Origin: Bacillaceae bacterium JMAK1
Lineage (GTDB): Bacteria > Bacillota > Bacilli > Bacillales > Marinococcaceae
Assembly: GCA_012970285.1 (NCBI GenBank)
Contig: JIBW01000007.1
Coordinates: 186,001 to 250,000, forward strand
Length of the DNA: 64,000 bases
Reading direction: 5' to 3'
Shown here piece after piece: positions 32,087-40,658 of this stretch. Position 1 is the first letter of the stretch. Every line of letters starts with the position of its first letter. A program made the position numbers and the translations under genes. The notes beneath the pieces were generated by a model. The model searched no databases, was not told where the DNA came from, and was given only the letters and a program-made list of their open reading frames with translations.

Positions 32087-32176
32087 TTACAGAATACTAA
32101 GAGAAATTGTTACATTCCCAGATTCATTTCCACTCTCGTTTAATACATCATTTAGAAGTTGCGTTACATCTAAGAT
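32087..32176 (-). CDS. Array peptide P1 (29 codons, ATC in place of start codon)
   Basis: Same length, same position after a strong ribosome binding site (GAGGAGGTGTTTTCC) and same core (LDVTQLLNDVLNESGNES, tail GNVTISLSIL), but the codon aligned with all other ATG starts is ATC. The only nearby ATG is out of frame and followed directly by TAA. Either it initiates rarely at ATC, or the copy is silenced. The intact frame over 29 codons suggests that the loss is recent. Confidence 0.5.
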   Translation of the reverse strand: MLDVTQLLNDVLNESGNESGNVTISLSIL

Positions 32177-32322
32177 GGAAAACACCTCCTCAACTAGAGT
32201 ACAGGCTCTGACTTGCAAACCGTTGCGTTTGTTTTTTTATGTGATGTTTCAAAGCCTAGTTGCCAAGCTAACGTTTCCTAAAATGATTTGGATCACTTTT
32301 TCCGTAATTTTTTTTAAAAGAA

Positions 32323-32757
32323 TTATTGAGAGACGATTTCAGATGGCTCAGATTCAGTGCCACCCTCGGTCACAGATGTTACATAATAGTCAAATTGAGT
32401 AAGCTCTTCAACGGTATACGTTTTTCTTTCATTTTGTGCAATGCTGGCAACATGTTCGTCGCCATCTTCACCCACTTTGTAGATTCGATAACTGTCGATA
32501 TCGTCATCACGAACGGCGTGCCAAGTAAGAAATGTACCCGTAATCTCCACTTGTTCTGGTGCTGGCGGAGTTTGTTCTCGTGATTCTGACTCATCGAGTG
32601 CGTCATCAGTTGAGTCACCTTCAGCTAATTGCTCGTGTACAACCTGACTGTCTTGAGGCTCTCTGGAGTCTGAAGCAGGGTCGTTTGTTGTAACGAACGA
32701 AAACGCAACAAGAATGATAAGAAAACCAGTGAGAGTAAAAAGCGTCATCACTTTCAT
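32323..32757 (-). CDS. Secreted or anchored acidic protein with FN3-like domain
   Basis: A 144-residue protein: hydrophobic signal/anchor at residues 4-22 (MTLFTLTGFLIILVAFSFV), an Asp/Glu/Ser-rich linker to about 68, then a single fibronectin-III-like beta domain (VEITGTFLTWHAVRDDDIDSYRIYKVGEDG ... YYVTSVTEGGTESEPSE). No lipobox cysteine, so it is either cleaved after the signal or stays as an N-terminal anchor. It ends 146 bp before the first array peptide with no visible terminator between, so it could be the first gene of the same transcript. Function unknown. Confidence 0.65.
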   Translation of the reverse strand: MKVMTLFTLTGFLIILVAFSFVTTNDPASDSREPQDSQVVHEQLAEGDSTDDALDESESREQTPPAPEQVEITGTFLTWHAVRDDDIDSYRIYKVGEDGDEHVASIAQNERKTYTVEELTQFDYYVTSVTEGGTESEPSEIVSQ

Positions 32758-33023
32758 AGATATCGCCTCAATTATTTAGTTATCAATCTCATAAGGATTG
32801 AGAAATGCATATACCGTAGCTAACGAAATGGATACACGTTTGGATCATTTAAATCGTAATTTTTTTAAAGGAAAGAGACATGGAGATGAGGGTAAGGAAG
32901 TGAAACACCTGCGAGTGAGCAGTTTGTGAAGGTAGGAATGAATCGCTAAAAAGTAGATGTGGATCAAGAATGGGAGTGCGTGGATCAAGACTAAAACTAT
33001 CCGCCCCCAACCTGATTACACAA
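32758..33023. other. Gene-free stretch upstream of the FN3-like gene
   Basis: About 270 bp with no supported gene. An 11-bp direct repeat GTGGATCAAGA occurs twice (about 32958 and 32981), meaning unknown. The promoter for the FN3-like gene should be here, but I could not pick one confidently. Confidence 0.4.
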
Positions 33024-33051
33024 AAAAAGAGCAGCACGCGGGCTGCTCTTT
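33024..33051 (-). terminator. Terminator of the copC-copD operon
   Basis: AAAGAGCAGC/GCTGCTCTTT stem followed by T-run on the - strand, 10 bp after the copD-like stop. Confidence 0.8.
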
Positions 33052-33060
33052 CATCGGTAG

Positions 33061-34164
33061 CTAGGTCACAACTTTCTCAGCGCCAATCATGAGTGCAAGG
33101 TACACACAAAGGACGAACATGAGTAGGTATACTGGCACTGCCCACACACTTTGGCCGTTTCCGACGTGGACGACGAATAGTGTAAGCACGAACAGTCCGG
33201 CTGCGAGTAGCAGGGCGGTTGGAATGGAGAGGCTCCAGACGATTTGGTCGTCGCCCCAGAATTCATCTGTAATCCAGTACATACCGAGCTCTGATTTTTC
33301 TTCGAAGTATAATGTTTGAGCGACTTCGTGCGGTGGTTCCTGTTCGACCATACCAGCGGTTACGAGGAAAATCGCTACGAGTAGCACACTTTCCATGCGC
33401 ATCGATGTGCGGACTTTGTTGTCACTTAACCCGTTGTTGATTCTTCGCTTCATTAAGAAACCGTGTGCGAAGCCATAAAGGACGAGCGGGACGAAGAGCA
33501 TATGCTTAAGCAGTTGCATTTGACCGTAGGTCATGAGCCAACTATTCGTGTATTCTGGTGTGATAAGTAGCATCATGCCAATGCCTGTACCAATCATGGT
33601 GAGGACGACACCGATTGCAAATGGCGTGAACCAATTGAAAAAGGAATGCCATCCGTCATGTTCTTTTACTGAAAAGAATCCGACAATGAGTAACGTTCCT
33701 GCCCAAAACGCCGCGGCGAGAAAGTGCAAGGCGTTCAAATAAAACCCAGTGTCAGCAAGTGACGCGGCGTGGGAACTCCAGCTTGCTGCGATGAATAATC
33801 CGACAGTGGGAATCATCTGAAGCCATGCTAACAAGTTGTCGTTACGTACAGCGTAGCGCCAAATTAAGGCGACTAACACGAGTGCGACGGTTGCGACGAA
33901 ACTTTGACCGATTCGAAAGTTGAATAAAACGTCCCATAAGACGACTTGGAACGGTTCTCCGAACATTTGTGATGTTGATTCTACAATTAATCCGACTGGG
34001 ATAAAGCTGAAGACGATAATGATAATGCCTAGAGCTGGTGCTAAAAACGACGGCACTTTGATGGGTGGCCGTCGTTTTGTCCCAACCGCTTCACTTAAGT
34101 GGAGCCCTGCCCACAAAGTGAGTGCGATAAAGATCACAATGTTAGAGAAAATGACGAGTGTCAT
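33061..34164 (-). CDS. CopD-domain copper transport membrane protein
   Basis: A 367-residue polytopic membrane protein with about eight to nine helices. The central region (HAASLADTGFYLNALHFLAAAFWAGTLLIVG) carries the family's conserved His pair spaced around NALHFLAAAFWAG, and a later MLFVPLVLYGFAHGF; these match CopD/YcnJ proteins that import copper. In B. subtilis YcnJ the CopC and CopD parts are one polypeptide; here they are two genes, the CopC stop abutting the CopD start. The N terminus runs directly into a helix without a cleavable signal. Confidence 0.85.
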   Translation of the reverse strand: MTLVIFSNIVIFIALTLWAGLHLSEAVGTKRRPPIKVPSFLAPALGIIIIVFSFIPVGLIVESTSQMFGEPFQVVLWDVLFNFRIGQSFVATVALVLVALIWRYAVRNDNLLAWLQMIPTVGLFIAASWSSHAASLADTGFYLNALHFLAAAFWAGTLLIVGFFSVKEHDGWHSFFNWFTPFAIGVVLTMIGTGIGMMLLITPEYTNSWLMTYGQMQLLKHMLFVPLVLYGFAHGFLMKRRINNGLSDNKVRTSMRMESVLLVAIFLVTAGMVEQEPPHEVAQTLYFEEKSELGMYWITDEFWGDDQIVWSLSIPTALLLAAGLFVLTLFVVHVGNGQSVWAVPVYLLMFVLCVYLALMIGAEKVVT

Positions 34165-34754
34165 TACGAGCGATTACGACGAGTAATTAAGAACACTACA
34201 GCACCTAGTACGACTATACCCGCGACAATGCCGACAATAAGACCTGTGTTGTTGTCAGATGTGTCTTCATCAGCCGTTTCAGAGACGTTTTCTTCTACAG
34301 CATCGTCTTCTTCTACGGCTTCTTCAATTGCGTCTTCCTCAATTGCATCTTCTTCTGTGACTTCTTCTTCTTCAACGACTTCCTCTTCAGGAGCGTCTAC
34401 TGTAAAATTGAATTCACCTTCTGTGCCGTGGCCATCTGCCCCAAGCGCTTGCCAGTAGACGTTGTAGTCACCACTTGGAAGTGGCTCTTCAAGTTCTACG
34501 ATGAAATCATCGCCTTCAACGTTTTCATCTTGTACGGCGAAATCTTCACCGTCTTGGTCGGTAATTGTGACCGTTGTTGCAGGTTCAATTCCTGCGTCAA
34601 AATGAAGTGTTAACGTCTCGACAGGTTCTTCGACCGTTTCGCCATCTGCTGGGATGCTTTCATCCACGTAAGAGTGGGCATAAGTAGTAGTAGCCATTGC
34701 GGCTGATCCCATAACGACAAGCAGACCTGCGAGTAGTTGTTTTGTTTTTTTCAT
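34164..34754 (-). CDS. CopC-domain copper-binding protein with C-terminal anchor
   Basis: A 196-residue exported protein. The signal peptide ends at TYA, making histidine (HSYVDES) the first residue of the mature form; together with the D-x-H of GADGHGTEGEFNF this gives the CopC Cu(II) site. The beta-sandwich is at about 27-120, followed by a strongly acidic Glu/Val/Ala linker and a C-terminal helix (NNTGLIVGIVAGIVVLGAVVFL) with RRNRS as stop-transfer, so it hangs on the outer membrane face beside CopD. Expected to hand copper to CopD. Confidence 0.88.
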   Translation of the reverse strand: MKKTKQLLAGLLVVMGSAAMATTTYAHSYVDESIPADGETVEEPVETLTLHFDAGIEPATTVTITDQDGEDFAVQDENVEGDDFIVELEEPLPSGDYNVYWQALGADGHGTEGEFNFTVDAPEEEVVEEEEVTEEDAIEEDAIEEAVEEDDAVEENVSETADEDTSDNNTGLIVGIVAGIVVLGAVVFLITRRNRS

Positions 34755-34978
34755 AAAATCCTCCTACTAGAAATATCAATAGAATAAGTACAACCATAGT
34801 TAGTTTACGTGACAAAGGTACTGCAAGCAAGGAAGAACGTGTGAGGTGATTGTGAAGGAACTGTGAGGGAATCTTTGCCTGTCCTTTCCAACTTCGGTAC
34901 ACTATACTAGAGAAGACAATGAATTATGCATGATACGTTATAGAAAGAATAACTTCACGATAATAGGAGAAGAGTATC

Positions 34979-35881
34979 ATGAAAAAAGCGAGATTAATTT
35001 ACAACCCAACTTCTGGGCGAGAACAAATGAAAAAGAACTTGCCATATATCCTAGATCGGCTTGAACAAGCTGGTTACGAAGCATCTGCACATCAAACGAA
35101 ACAAGAAGGATGTGCAAAAGAAGCGGCACATGATGCTGGACTTCGTGGTTATGATCTTGTCATTGCTGCAGGTGGTGACGGGACGATTTTTGAAGTGATC
35201 AATGGTCTTGCGGAACTCGAGAATCGCCCTCGACTCGGTCTAATTCCTGCAGGCACAACGAATGATCTCGGTCGGGCGTTCAAGTTGCATGATTTAGATA
35301 TGGAAGGCATTTGCGACGTGTTAACGGGAGATCACGTATCACCACTTGATGTCGGCAAAGCGGGTGATCAATATTTTGTGAACATTGCCGCAGGTGGAAG
35401 CCTCACTGAGTTAACGTATGACACACCGAGTCGTTTGAAGACGATGATGGGACAAATGGCGTACTATGTGAAAGGCTTCGAGAAACTGTTTTTCTTAAAG
35501 CCACGAGAAGCTCGGATTGAGTATGACGGAAGGCTGTTTGAAGGTCCAATCATGCTGTTTCTGATCGCGAACTCAAACTCTGTTGGTGGTTTTGAGAAGC
35601 TAAGTCCTGATGCGAAGCTTGATGATGGTCTATTTGATATGATTTTACTGAAAAAAACCAACCTTGCTGATTTCGTTCGAATCGGTAGTCTGGCATTATC
35701 TGGTCAGCACATTTACGAAGACAAAGTTATTTACATTCAAGCAAATCGAATTAAAATTGAGATTGAAGGCGAGATGCAACTGAATCTAGACGGCGAACAT
35801 GGTGGCACAATTCCGAAAGAATTCGTCAACTTGCATCACCACTTTGAAATGCTCGTACCAAAGCCAGAGGAAAACGAATAA
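34979..35881 (+). CDS. dagK: Diacylglycerol kinase DagK/DgkB
   Basis: A 300-residue soluble lipid kinase that recycles diacylglycerol from lipoteichoic acid synthesis to phosphatidic acid. Seen: RLIYNPTSGREQMKKNL at the N terminus, the ATP-binding AAGGDGTIFEVINGL, LGLIPAGTTNDLGRAF and IANSNSVGGFEKLSPDAKLDDGLFDM, all hallmarks of DgkB. In B. subtilis it lies directly between gatB and rlmCD; here copper, peptide and transporter genes on one side and a sugar-acid regulon on the other separate it from both. ATG 34979 after AGGAGAAGAGTATC. Confidence 0.95.
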   Translation: MKKARLIYNPTSGREQMKKNLPYILDRLEQAGYEASAHQTKQEGCAKEAAHDAGLRGYDLVIAAGGDGTIFEVINGLAELENRPRLGLIPAGTTNDLGRAFKLHDLDMEGICDVLTGDHVSPLDVGKAGDQYFVNIAAGGSLTELTYDTPSRLKTMMGQMAYYVKGFEKLFFLKPREARIEYDGRLFEGPIMLFLIANSNSVGGFEKLSPDAKLDDGLFDMILLKKTNLADFVRIGSLALSGQHIYEDKVIYIQANRIKIEIEGEMQLNLDGEHGGTIPKEFVNLHHHFEMLVPKPEENE

Positions 35882-35913
35882 AAAACACGATGGTGCTCAG
35901 ACCATCGTGTTTT
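35882..35913 (+). terminator. Terminator of dagK
   Basis: AAAACACGATGGT/ACCATCGTGTTTT, loop GCTCAG, beginning at the dagK stop. Confidence 0.8.
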
Positions 35914-35924
35914 CAAAAAAAGTT

Positions 35925-36011
35925 CTAGTTTTTGGCAACCACAATATTGAAGATCGACCATGCGACCACGCCTGCAGCAAATACTGCAGAAAAAATAGCA
36001 AACCAATGCAT
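35925..36011 (-). CDS. Possible 28-residue single-helix membrane peptide
   Basis: ATG 36011, AAGGAAGGATG about 8-12 nt upstream, stop at 35925. The product MHWFAIFSAVFAAGVVAWSI followed by FNIVVAKN is almost wholly hydrophobic with a Trp near each end and a Lys at the C terminus, a typical single-pass micro-protein like those that attach to respiratory or transporter complexes. It lies between the dagK terminator and glycerate kinase on the opposite strand. Short length makes chance possible; the hydrophobic pattern plus a ribosome binding site is the only support. Confidence 0.45.
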   Translation of the reverse strand: MHWFAIFSAVFAAGVVAWSIFNIVVAKN

Positions 36012-36171
36012 CGTGCACTTCATCCTTCCTTATACTGTTAGATTCCTAGAAGCAACAGCCTATGTATTGCGCTGCAACGTAGAAGAAGGGTAACACTCTT
36101 ACTAAAATCATACGAGTTTTCCACAATCACGTCAAGAGAATAAACTGGACAAGTCTCTAAAGGAGGAACAA

Positions 36172-37302
36172 ATGGTACACCTCGTTATTGCACCTGATTC
36201 GTTCAAGGAAAGTATGACCGCTGAAGCGGCAGCCCATGCGCTCGCTCGCGGTTTTCGCAACATTCATCCTAATCTAACGACAGACTTAATACCAATGGGG
36301 GACGGTGGTGAAGGCACGATGGAAGCACTCACCGCAAGCCTTGAAGGAACAACGATCAATGTCGAAGTTGAAGGCCCGAACAAGCAGGTGGTTACTGCGA
36401 CATACGCCCTTTCAAAAGACGGCGAAACAGCAATCATGGACATGGCATCCGCGAGTGGCATCCATTACAACACGAAAGAGAACCGAAATGTATTGGAAGC
36501 GTCTACATACGGGACTGGTGAACTTATTCGCCACGCCCTTGATCAAGACATTAAGAAACTGATTATCGGAATTGGTGGCAGTGCGACGAATGACGGTGGC
36601 GCGGGCATGATTGCAGCACTCGGTGCAACGCTACTTGATAAGAACGATTCACCGATTCACCGTGGCGGTGCAGCTTTACAGCACCTTGTTCACATTGACA
36701 CGAAAGGGCTGGATCCACGATTACAAAACGTTGAAGTTGTTGTCGCCTGTGATGTTAAGAACCCACTCCTCGGACCCGAAGGTGCAAGTGCGATTTATGG
36801 CCCGCAAAAAGGTGCAACACCAACAGACGTCGAGCAACTCGATGCGGCATTAGCCAACTATCACAATTGTACTGTCTTAGCGACCGGGAACGACGTCAAA
36901 AACATCCCCGGCGCAGGAGCGGCTGGCGGACTTGGGGTGGGACTGCTCGCCTACTTAGATGCGAAGCTCGTCCCTGGCATCGAGCTCGTCTTAGAAGAAA
37001 CGAACTTCAAAGAGCGCGTCAAAGACGCCGATCTCGTCCTCACTGGCGAAGGTAAAATCGACGGTCAATCGATCTATGGGAAGACTCCCGTCGGAGTCGC
37101 CCTTGCCGCTAAAGAAGTGGACAAGCCTGTCATCGCTGTCTGTGGTGCACTTGGTGAAGGGTATAAAGCGGTTTACGAGCACGGGATCGACGCGGTGTTC
37201 AGCATCGTCCCTGGTGCAATCGACCTCGAAGACGCACTAGCAAACGGCGAACAGTATTTAGAAGAAGCCGCTGAGAATATTGCGCGTGTGTGGAAGAAGT
37301 AG
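36172..37302 (+). CDS. Glycerate kinase (GarK/GlxK family)
   Basis: A 376-residue kinase phosphorylating D-glycerate to 2- (or 3-) phosphoglycerate with ATP. Seen: IAPDSFKESMTAEAAAHALARGF, IPMGDGGEGTMEAL, IGIGGSATNDGGAGMIAALGA, and near the C terminus LVLTGEGKIDGQSIYGKTPVGVA, all conserved family blocks. ATG 36172 after AAAGGAGGAACAA. Although it precedes the sugar-acid regulon by only 150 bp, it is not obviously part of it; glycerate is a possible product of sugar-acid breakdown, which would fit. Confidence 0.95.
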   Translation: MVHLVIAPDSFKESMTAEAAAHALARGFRNIHPNLTTDLIPMGDGGEGTMEALTASLEGTTINVEVEGPNKQVVTATYALSKDGETAIMDMASASGIHYNTKENRNVLEASTYGTGELIRHALDQDIKKLIIGIGGSATNDGGAGMIAALGATLLDKNDSPIHRGGAALQHLVHIDTKGLDPRLQNVEVVVACDVKNPLLGPEGASAIYGPQKGATPTDVEQLDAALANYHNCTVLATGNDVKNIPGAGAAGGLGVGLLAYLDAKLVPGIELVLEETNFKERVKDADLVLTGEGKIDGQSIYGKTPVGVALAAKEVDKPVIAVCGALGEGYKAVYEHGIDAVFSIVPGAIDLEDALANGEQYLEEAAENIARVWKK

Positions 37303-37395
37303 AACAGTAAAAGTCTTCCTTATTGAAGGTGGCTGATGATTCCATGTTCCAAGGCATTCTGCCATCTTCGATAAGTTATATTTGTAAAATCAGCT

Positions 37396-37410
37396 ATTTG
37401 TTTTACAAAT
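37396..37410. promoter_or_regulatory. FadR-type operator upstream of the GntR regulator gene
   Basis: Perfect palindrome ATTTGT-TTT-ACAAAT, containing TTGTTTTACAA, which fits TNGTNNNACNA, the FadR-subfamily consensus. About 43 bp ahead of the regulator's start, implying autoregulation. Confidence 0.65.
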
Positions 37411-37452
37411 AGCTCCTATGCTACACTCAAGGTATAAGCAGGGGTGAAGTAG

Positions 37453-38145
37453 ATGAGAGATTTTGAGTCGAACTTGATTGATAAGAAAGTAAAGCGAACG
37501 ACATTAGCGCAACATGTTGAAGAAAGCATCGTCGATTTGTTAATGACAAACAAATTAAAGCCAGGAGATAAATTACCTCCTGAGATGGAATTAATCGATA
37601 TGCTTGGCGTAAGTCGACCGGTTTTACGAGAAGCAATTACATCTTTAGAATCACTCGGTATTGTAAAACGGAAAACGAGAGATGGCACGTATTTCACTGA
37701 GCGTATTAGCAGTAAGCCCTTTAAAACAATGCTTTCATTGATGAATGATAACATCGAAGGCATTATTGAAGCGCGAATGACGTTAGAATTAGGGCTTGTT
37801 ACGTTAGCTGCTGAGAAGATTACCGATGAACAATTGGAAGCTTTACACGAGACGATCGTCGCAATTGAAACAAAAGAAGACAATGATTACGGTCGATATG
37901 ATTTAGAGTTTCATCACATTATTGCGTCAAGCGTCGATAACCCCATCATGCAAGGAATGATGGATTCTTTATTGTTAGCGCATGAAAAAGTGAATAAGCA
38001 GATTCAATATCGTGAGAAAGAGAAGACGGTTGCTCATCATCGTGCAATTTACAATGGACTTAAAGAGAGAAATCCACAAGTAACATTTGAAGCGATGTAT
38101 CGACATTTAACGTTTGTACGCGATAAGGTGTTAAATCAACAGTAG
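37453..38145 (+). CDS. GntR/FadR-subfamily transcriptional regulator
   Basis: A 230-residue regulator: winged helix at about 18-85 (AQHVEESIVDLLMTNKLKPGDKLPPEMELIDMLGVSRPVLREAITSLESLG is the classic GntR block) and an all-helical FCD effector domain (EARMTLELGLVTLAAEKIT ... DYGRYDLEFHHIIASSVDN) whose Asp/His positions usually bind a metal and a carboxylate ligand. Likely a repressor of the adjacent sugar-acid genes, released by a sugar acid; three TTGT-N3-ACAA sites in this region support it. ATG 37453 after GGGGTGAAGTAG. Confidence 0.92.
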   Translation: MRDFESNLIDKKVKRTTLAQHVEESIVDLLMTNKLKPGDKLPPEMELIDMLGVSRPVLREAITSLESLGIVKRKTRDGTYFTERISSKPFKTMLSLMNDNIEGIIEARMTLELGLVTLAAEKITDEQLEALHETIVAIETKEDNDYGRYDLEFHHIIASSVDNPIMQGMMDSLLLAHEKVNKQIQYREKEKTVAHHRAIYNGLKERNPQVTFEAMYRHLTFVRDKVLNQQ

Positions 38146-38194
38146 TGTGTATCTATAGATACATGCTATTTTTTTGTGAAATTTTATTATTAAA

Positions 38195-38223
38195 TTGACT
38201 TACAAGTTTATTTGTCTTACAAT
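38195..38223 (+). promoter_or_regulatory. Promoter and operator of the KDG operon
   Basis: TTGACT (-35, 38195-38200), 17 bp, TACAAT (-10, 38218-38223). The operator TTGTCTTACAA (38212-38222) covers the -10, so repressor binding would exclude polymerase. Confidence 0.75.
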
Positions 38224-38251
38224 TGAACAAAATATCAAAGGGGTTGATGAA

Positions 38252-39163
38252 ATGGCTGAAATCAGCAAGGGAATTCTAGGGTTTCCAGTGGCGCCATTAA
38301 CGAATGATAATGAGTTAGATGAACAAGCACTATTTAAAAATATTGAATATTTAATCGATGAGAAATTAGACGCTATCTTTATTGCTTGTGGTTCTGGGGA
38401 ATTTCATGCGTTATCAACCGATGAATATCGTCGAATGGTCGAAGTAGCGATGAGTGCTACGAAAGGTGCTGTGCCTGTGTATACCGGTGTAGGAGGGAAT
38501 ATTGCGCATGCGAAATCATGCGCTCGTATTTCTGAAGAGCTAGGTGCAAGCGGTTACTTAGTTTTACCTCCTTATTTAATTGAAGGCAATCAAGAAGGAG
38601 TAAAACATTATGTTCAAGAGTTACTCGAGTGGACGAACTTAAATGCTATTGTTTATCAACGGGCAAATGCGGTTTTACAAAAAGACGCACTAGAAGCATT
38701 ACTTGATTATCCACACCTTGTAGGTTTGAAAGATGGCATTGGAAATATGGACTTAAATATTGAGCTTACGCAAACATTTGGTGATCGACTTGGCTGGTTA
38801 AACGGCATGCCGATGGCAGAAGTAACGATGCCTGCGTATTTGCCACTGGGTTTTGATACGTATTCATCCGCCATTTCAAACTATATCCCTCACATCTCTA
38901 GAATGTTTTATAACGCCTTGCTTGAAGGAGATGATGCAAAAGTTCGGGAGCTTTACCGTGATGTTATTTTACCGATAAACGCCATTCGGAAGAAAAAACC
39001 AGGGTATGCGGTATCTCTAATCAAAGCGGGAATGGAAATTATCGGTTTACCAGTACAAGGAAAAGTCAGACCACCAATTAGTCCAGTTGAACCGGAACAT
39101 TATCGTGAGTTAGAAGCCATTATTACTCACGTTTACGACAAGTATCCAAAAATCAATGCATAA
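38252..39163 (+). CDS. 5-dehydro-4-deoxyglucarate dehydratase (KDG dehydratase)
   Basis: Start set at ATG 38252 (AAAGGGGTTGATGAA); the upstream frame covers the promoter. 303 residues, class I aldolase fold: [34 protein letters not shown] (in place of GTTGE), the proton-relay tyrosine in [11 protein letters not shown] and Schiff-base lysine in [10 protein letters not shown]. It dehydrates and decarboxylates 5-keto-4-deoxyglucarate to 2-oxoglutarate semialdehyde in glucarate/galactarate breakdown. The semialdehyde dehydrogenase follows 13 nt later. Confidence 0.9.
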   Translation: MAEISKGILGFPVAPLTNDNELDEQALFKNIEYLIDEKLDAIFIACGSGEFHALSTDEYRRMVEVAMSATKGAVPVYTGVGGNIAHAKSCARISEELGASGYLVLPPYLIEGNQEGVKHYVQELLEWTNLNAIVYQRANAVLQKDALEALLDYPHLVGLKDGIGNMDLNIELTQTFGDRLGWLNGMPMAEVTMPAYLPLGFDTYSSAISNYIPHISRMFYNALLEGDDAKVRELYRDVILPINAIRKKKPGYAVSLIKAGMEIIGLPVQGKVRPPISPVEPEHYRELEAIITHVYDKYPKINA

Positions 39164-39176
39164 AGGAAGTGAAGCA

Positions 39177-40610
39177 ATGATTACAGTAACACCTTACATT
39201 AATGCTAAGTGGGAGACCAATCAACAACCGGAACATACGGTCATAAATCCTGGAAACGTAACGGATACAGTCGGTCAAGTGACGATCGCAACAGAAGTAG
39301 AGGTGAACGGAGCCGTACGTGCTGCGAAAAACGCCCAAGCCCATTGGGCATCACTTGCAGGGGCAGCGCGGGGAGAATATTTGTATAAAGCAGCGAGCGA
39401 GTTGAATTCACGAGCCGAAGAGATTGCACAAATTGCCAGTCGTGAGATGGGTAAAACCATTGCAGAGACGAAAGGCGAAGTACAGCGTGGCGTTGCGATC
39501 TTACGTTACTATGCGAATGAAGGCATGAGGGTAGTGGGCGACGTGATTCCGGCAACGGATTCAAACGCACTCATGTTTACTACGCGAGCGCCACTTGGCG
39601 TTGTAGGTGTGATCACGCCGTGGAATTTTCCTGTTGCAATTCCACTTTGGAAATTAGCGCCAGCACTTATTTATGGAAATACAGTTGTCATTAAGCCTGC
39701 GCTTGAAACGAGTATTACGTGCGCGAAGATTATGGAGTGTTTTTCACAAGCTGACTTACCTGAAGGTGTTCTTAACATGGTGAGTGGAGGTAGGGAAGTT
39801 GGAAGTCTACTTACTGAACATCAAGACGTATCTGGAATTACGTTCACCGGATCGAATACCGCAGGGAAAGAGATTGGTGCAACAGCACTTGCACGTGGAG
39901 CGAAGTATCAATTAGAGATGGGTGGGAAAAACCCAGTCATTGTGTGTGACGATGCAGATATCGATCTTGCTGTTTCAGCAACCATCTCTGGTGCGTTCAA
40001 AACGACAGGTCAAAAGTGTACGGCAACGAGCCGGGTGATTGTACATGAAAACGTGTATGAACAATTCAAGAAGAAACTTGTTGCACAAACAGAAGAGATC
40101 ATTGTCGGAGACAGTCTCGATAAATCGACGTGGATGGGACCGTTTGCTTCTGAACAACAACTAAGAAAAAGTCTCGCTTATATTGAAAAAGGCGTGGCTG
40201 AAGGTGGGAGTCTTCTAACGGGAGGATCTCAATTATACGAAGAGCGCGGATTTTATATACAACCAACGATTTTTGAAAATCTTGCGCATTCAAGTAGTTT
40301 GGCCCAAGAAGAAATCTTCGGTCCTGTTATTACCTTATTCAAGGTGGACGATTTGTCAGAAGCCATTGAGCTAGCTAATGATAGTGATTACGGATTAAGT
40401 GCATCAATTTTTACTAGCAATATCGGTGGAATGATGTCATTTATCGATGACATGAATGCAGGTCTTGTTAGAATCAATGCAGAGAGTGCGGGGGTTGAAC
40501 TACAAGCACCATTTGGAGGTATGAAGAATTCAAGTTCTCATTCAAGAGAGCAAGGAGAAGCAGCCAAAGAGTTCTTTACGAACATTAAGACGGTATTCGT
40601 TAAAGCATAG
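39177..40610 (+). CDS. Aldehyde dehydrogenase, probable 2-oxoglutarate semialdehyde dehydrogenase
   Basis: Start set at ATG 39177 behind AAAGGAAGTGAAGCA; 477 residues. Aldehyde dehydrogenase hallmarks: [34 protein letters not shown], general base in [11 protein letters not shown] and catalytic cysteine in [14 protein letters not shown]. Coupled to KDG dehydratase, it should oxidise 2,5-dioxopentanoate to 2-oxoglutarate, feeding the TCA cycle. Substrate assigned by context. Confidence 0.9.
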   Translation: MITVTPYINAKWETNQQPEHTVINPGNVTDTVGQVTIATEVEVNGAVRAAKNAQAHWASLAGAARGEYLYKAASELNSRAEEIAQIASREMGKTIAETKGEVQRGVAILRYYANEGMRVVGDVIPATDSNALMFTTRAPLGVVGVITPWNFPVAIPLWKLAPALIYGNTVVIKPALETSITCAKIMECFSQADLPEGVLNMVSGGREVGSLLTEHQDVSGITFTGSNTAGKEIGATALARGAKYQLEMGGKNPVIVCDDADIDLAVSATISGAFKTTGQKCTATSRVIVHENVYEQFKKKLVAQTEEIIVGDSLDKSTWMGPFASEQQLRKSLAYIEKGVAEGGSLLTGGSQLYEERGFYIQPTIFENLAHSSSLAQEEIFGPVITLFKVDDLSEAIELANDSDYGLSASIFTSNIGGMMSFIDDMNAGLVRINAESAGVELQAPFGGMKNSSSHSREQGEAAKEFFTNIKTVFVKA

Positions 40611-40658
40611 GGCGGGGGGCTTATCCCCCTCTTCTAATCTTGTAGAGGAAGTGATTCA

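Noticed and set aside
30830-32176. Regular ~125-bp repeats as a CRISPR or non-coding repeat
   Set aside because: Every unit carries a ribosome binding site and a 29-codon frame with synonymous variation; coding explains it better.
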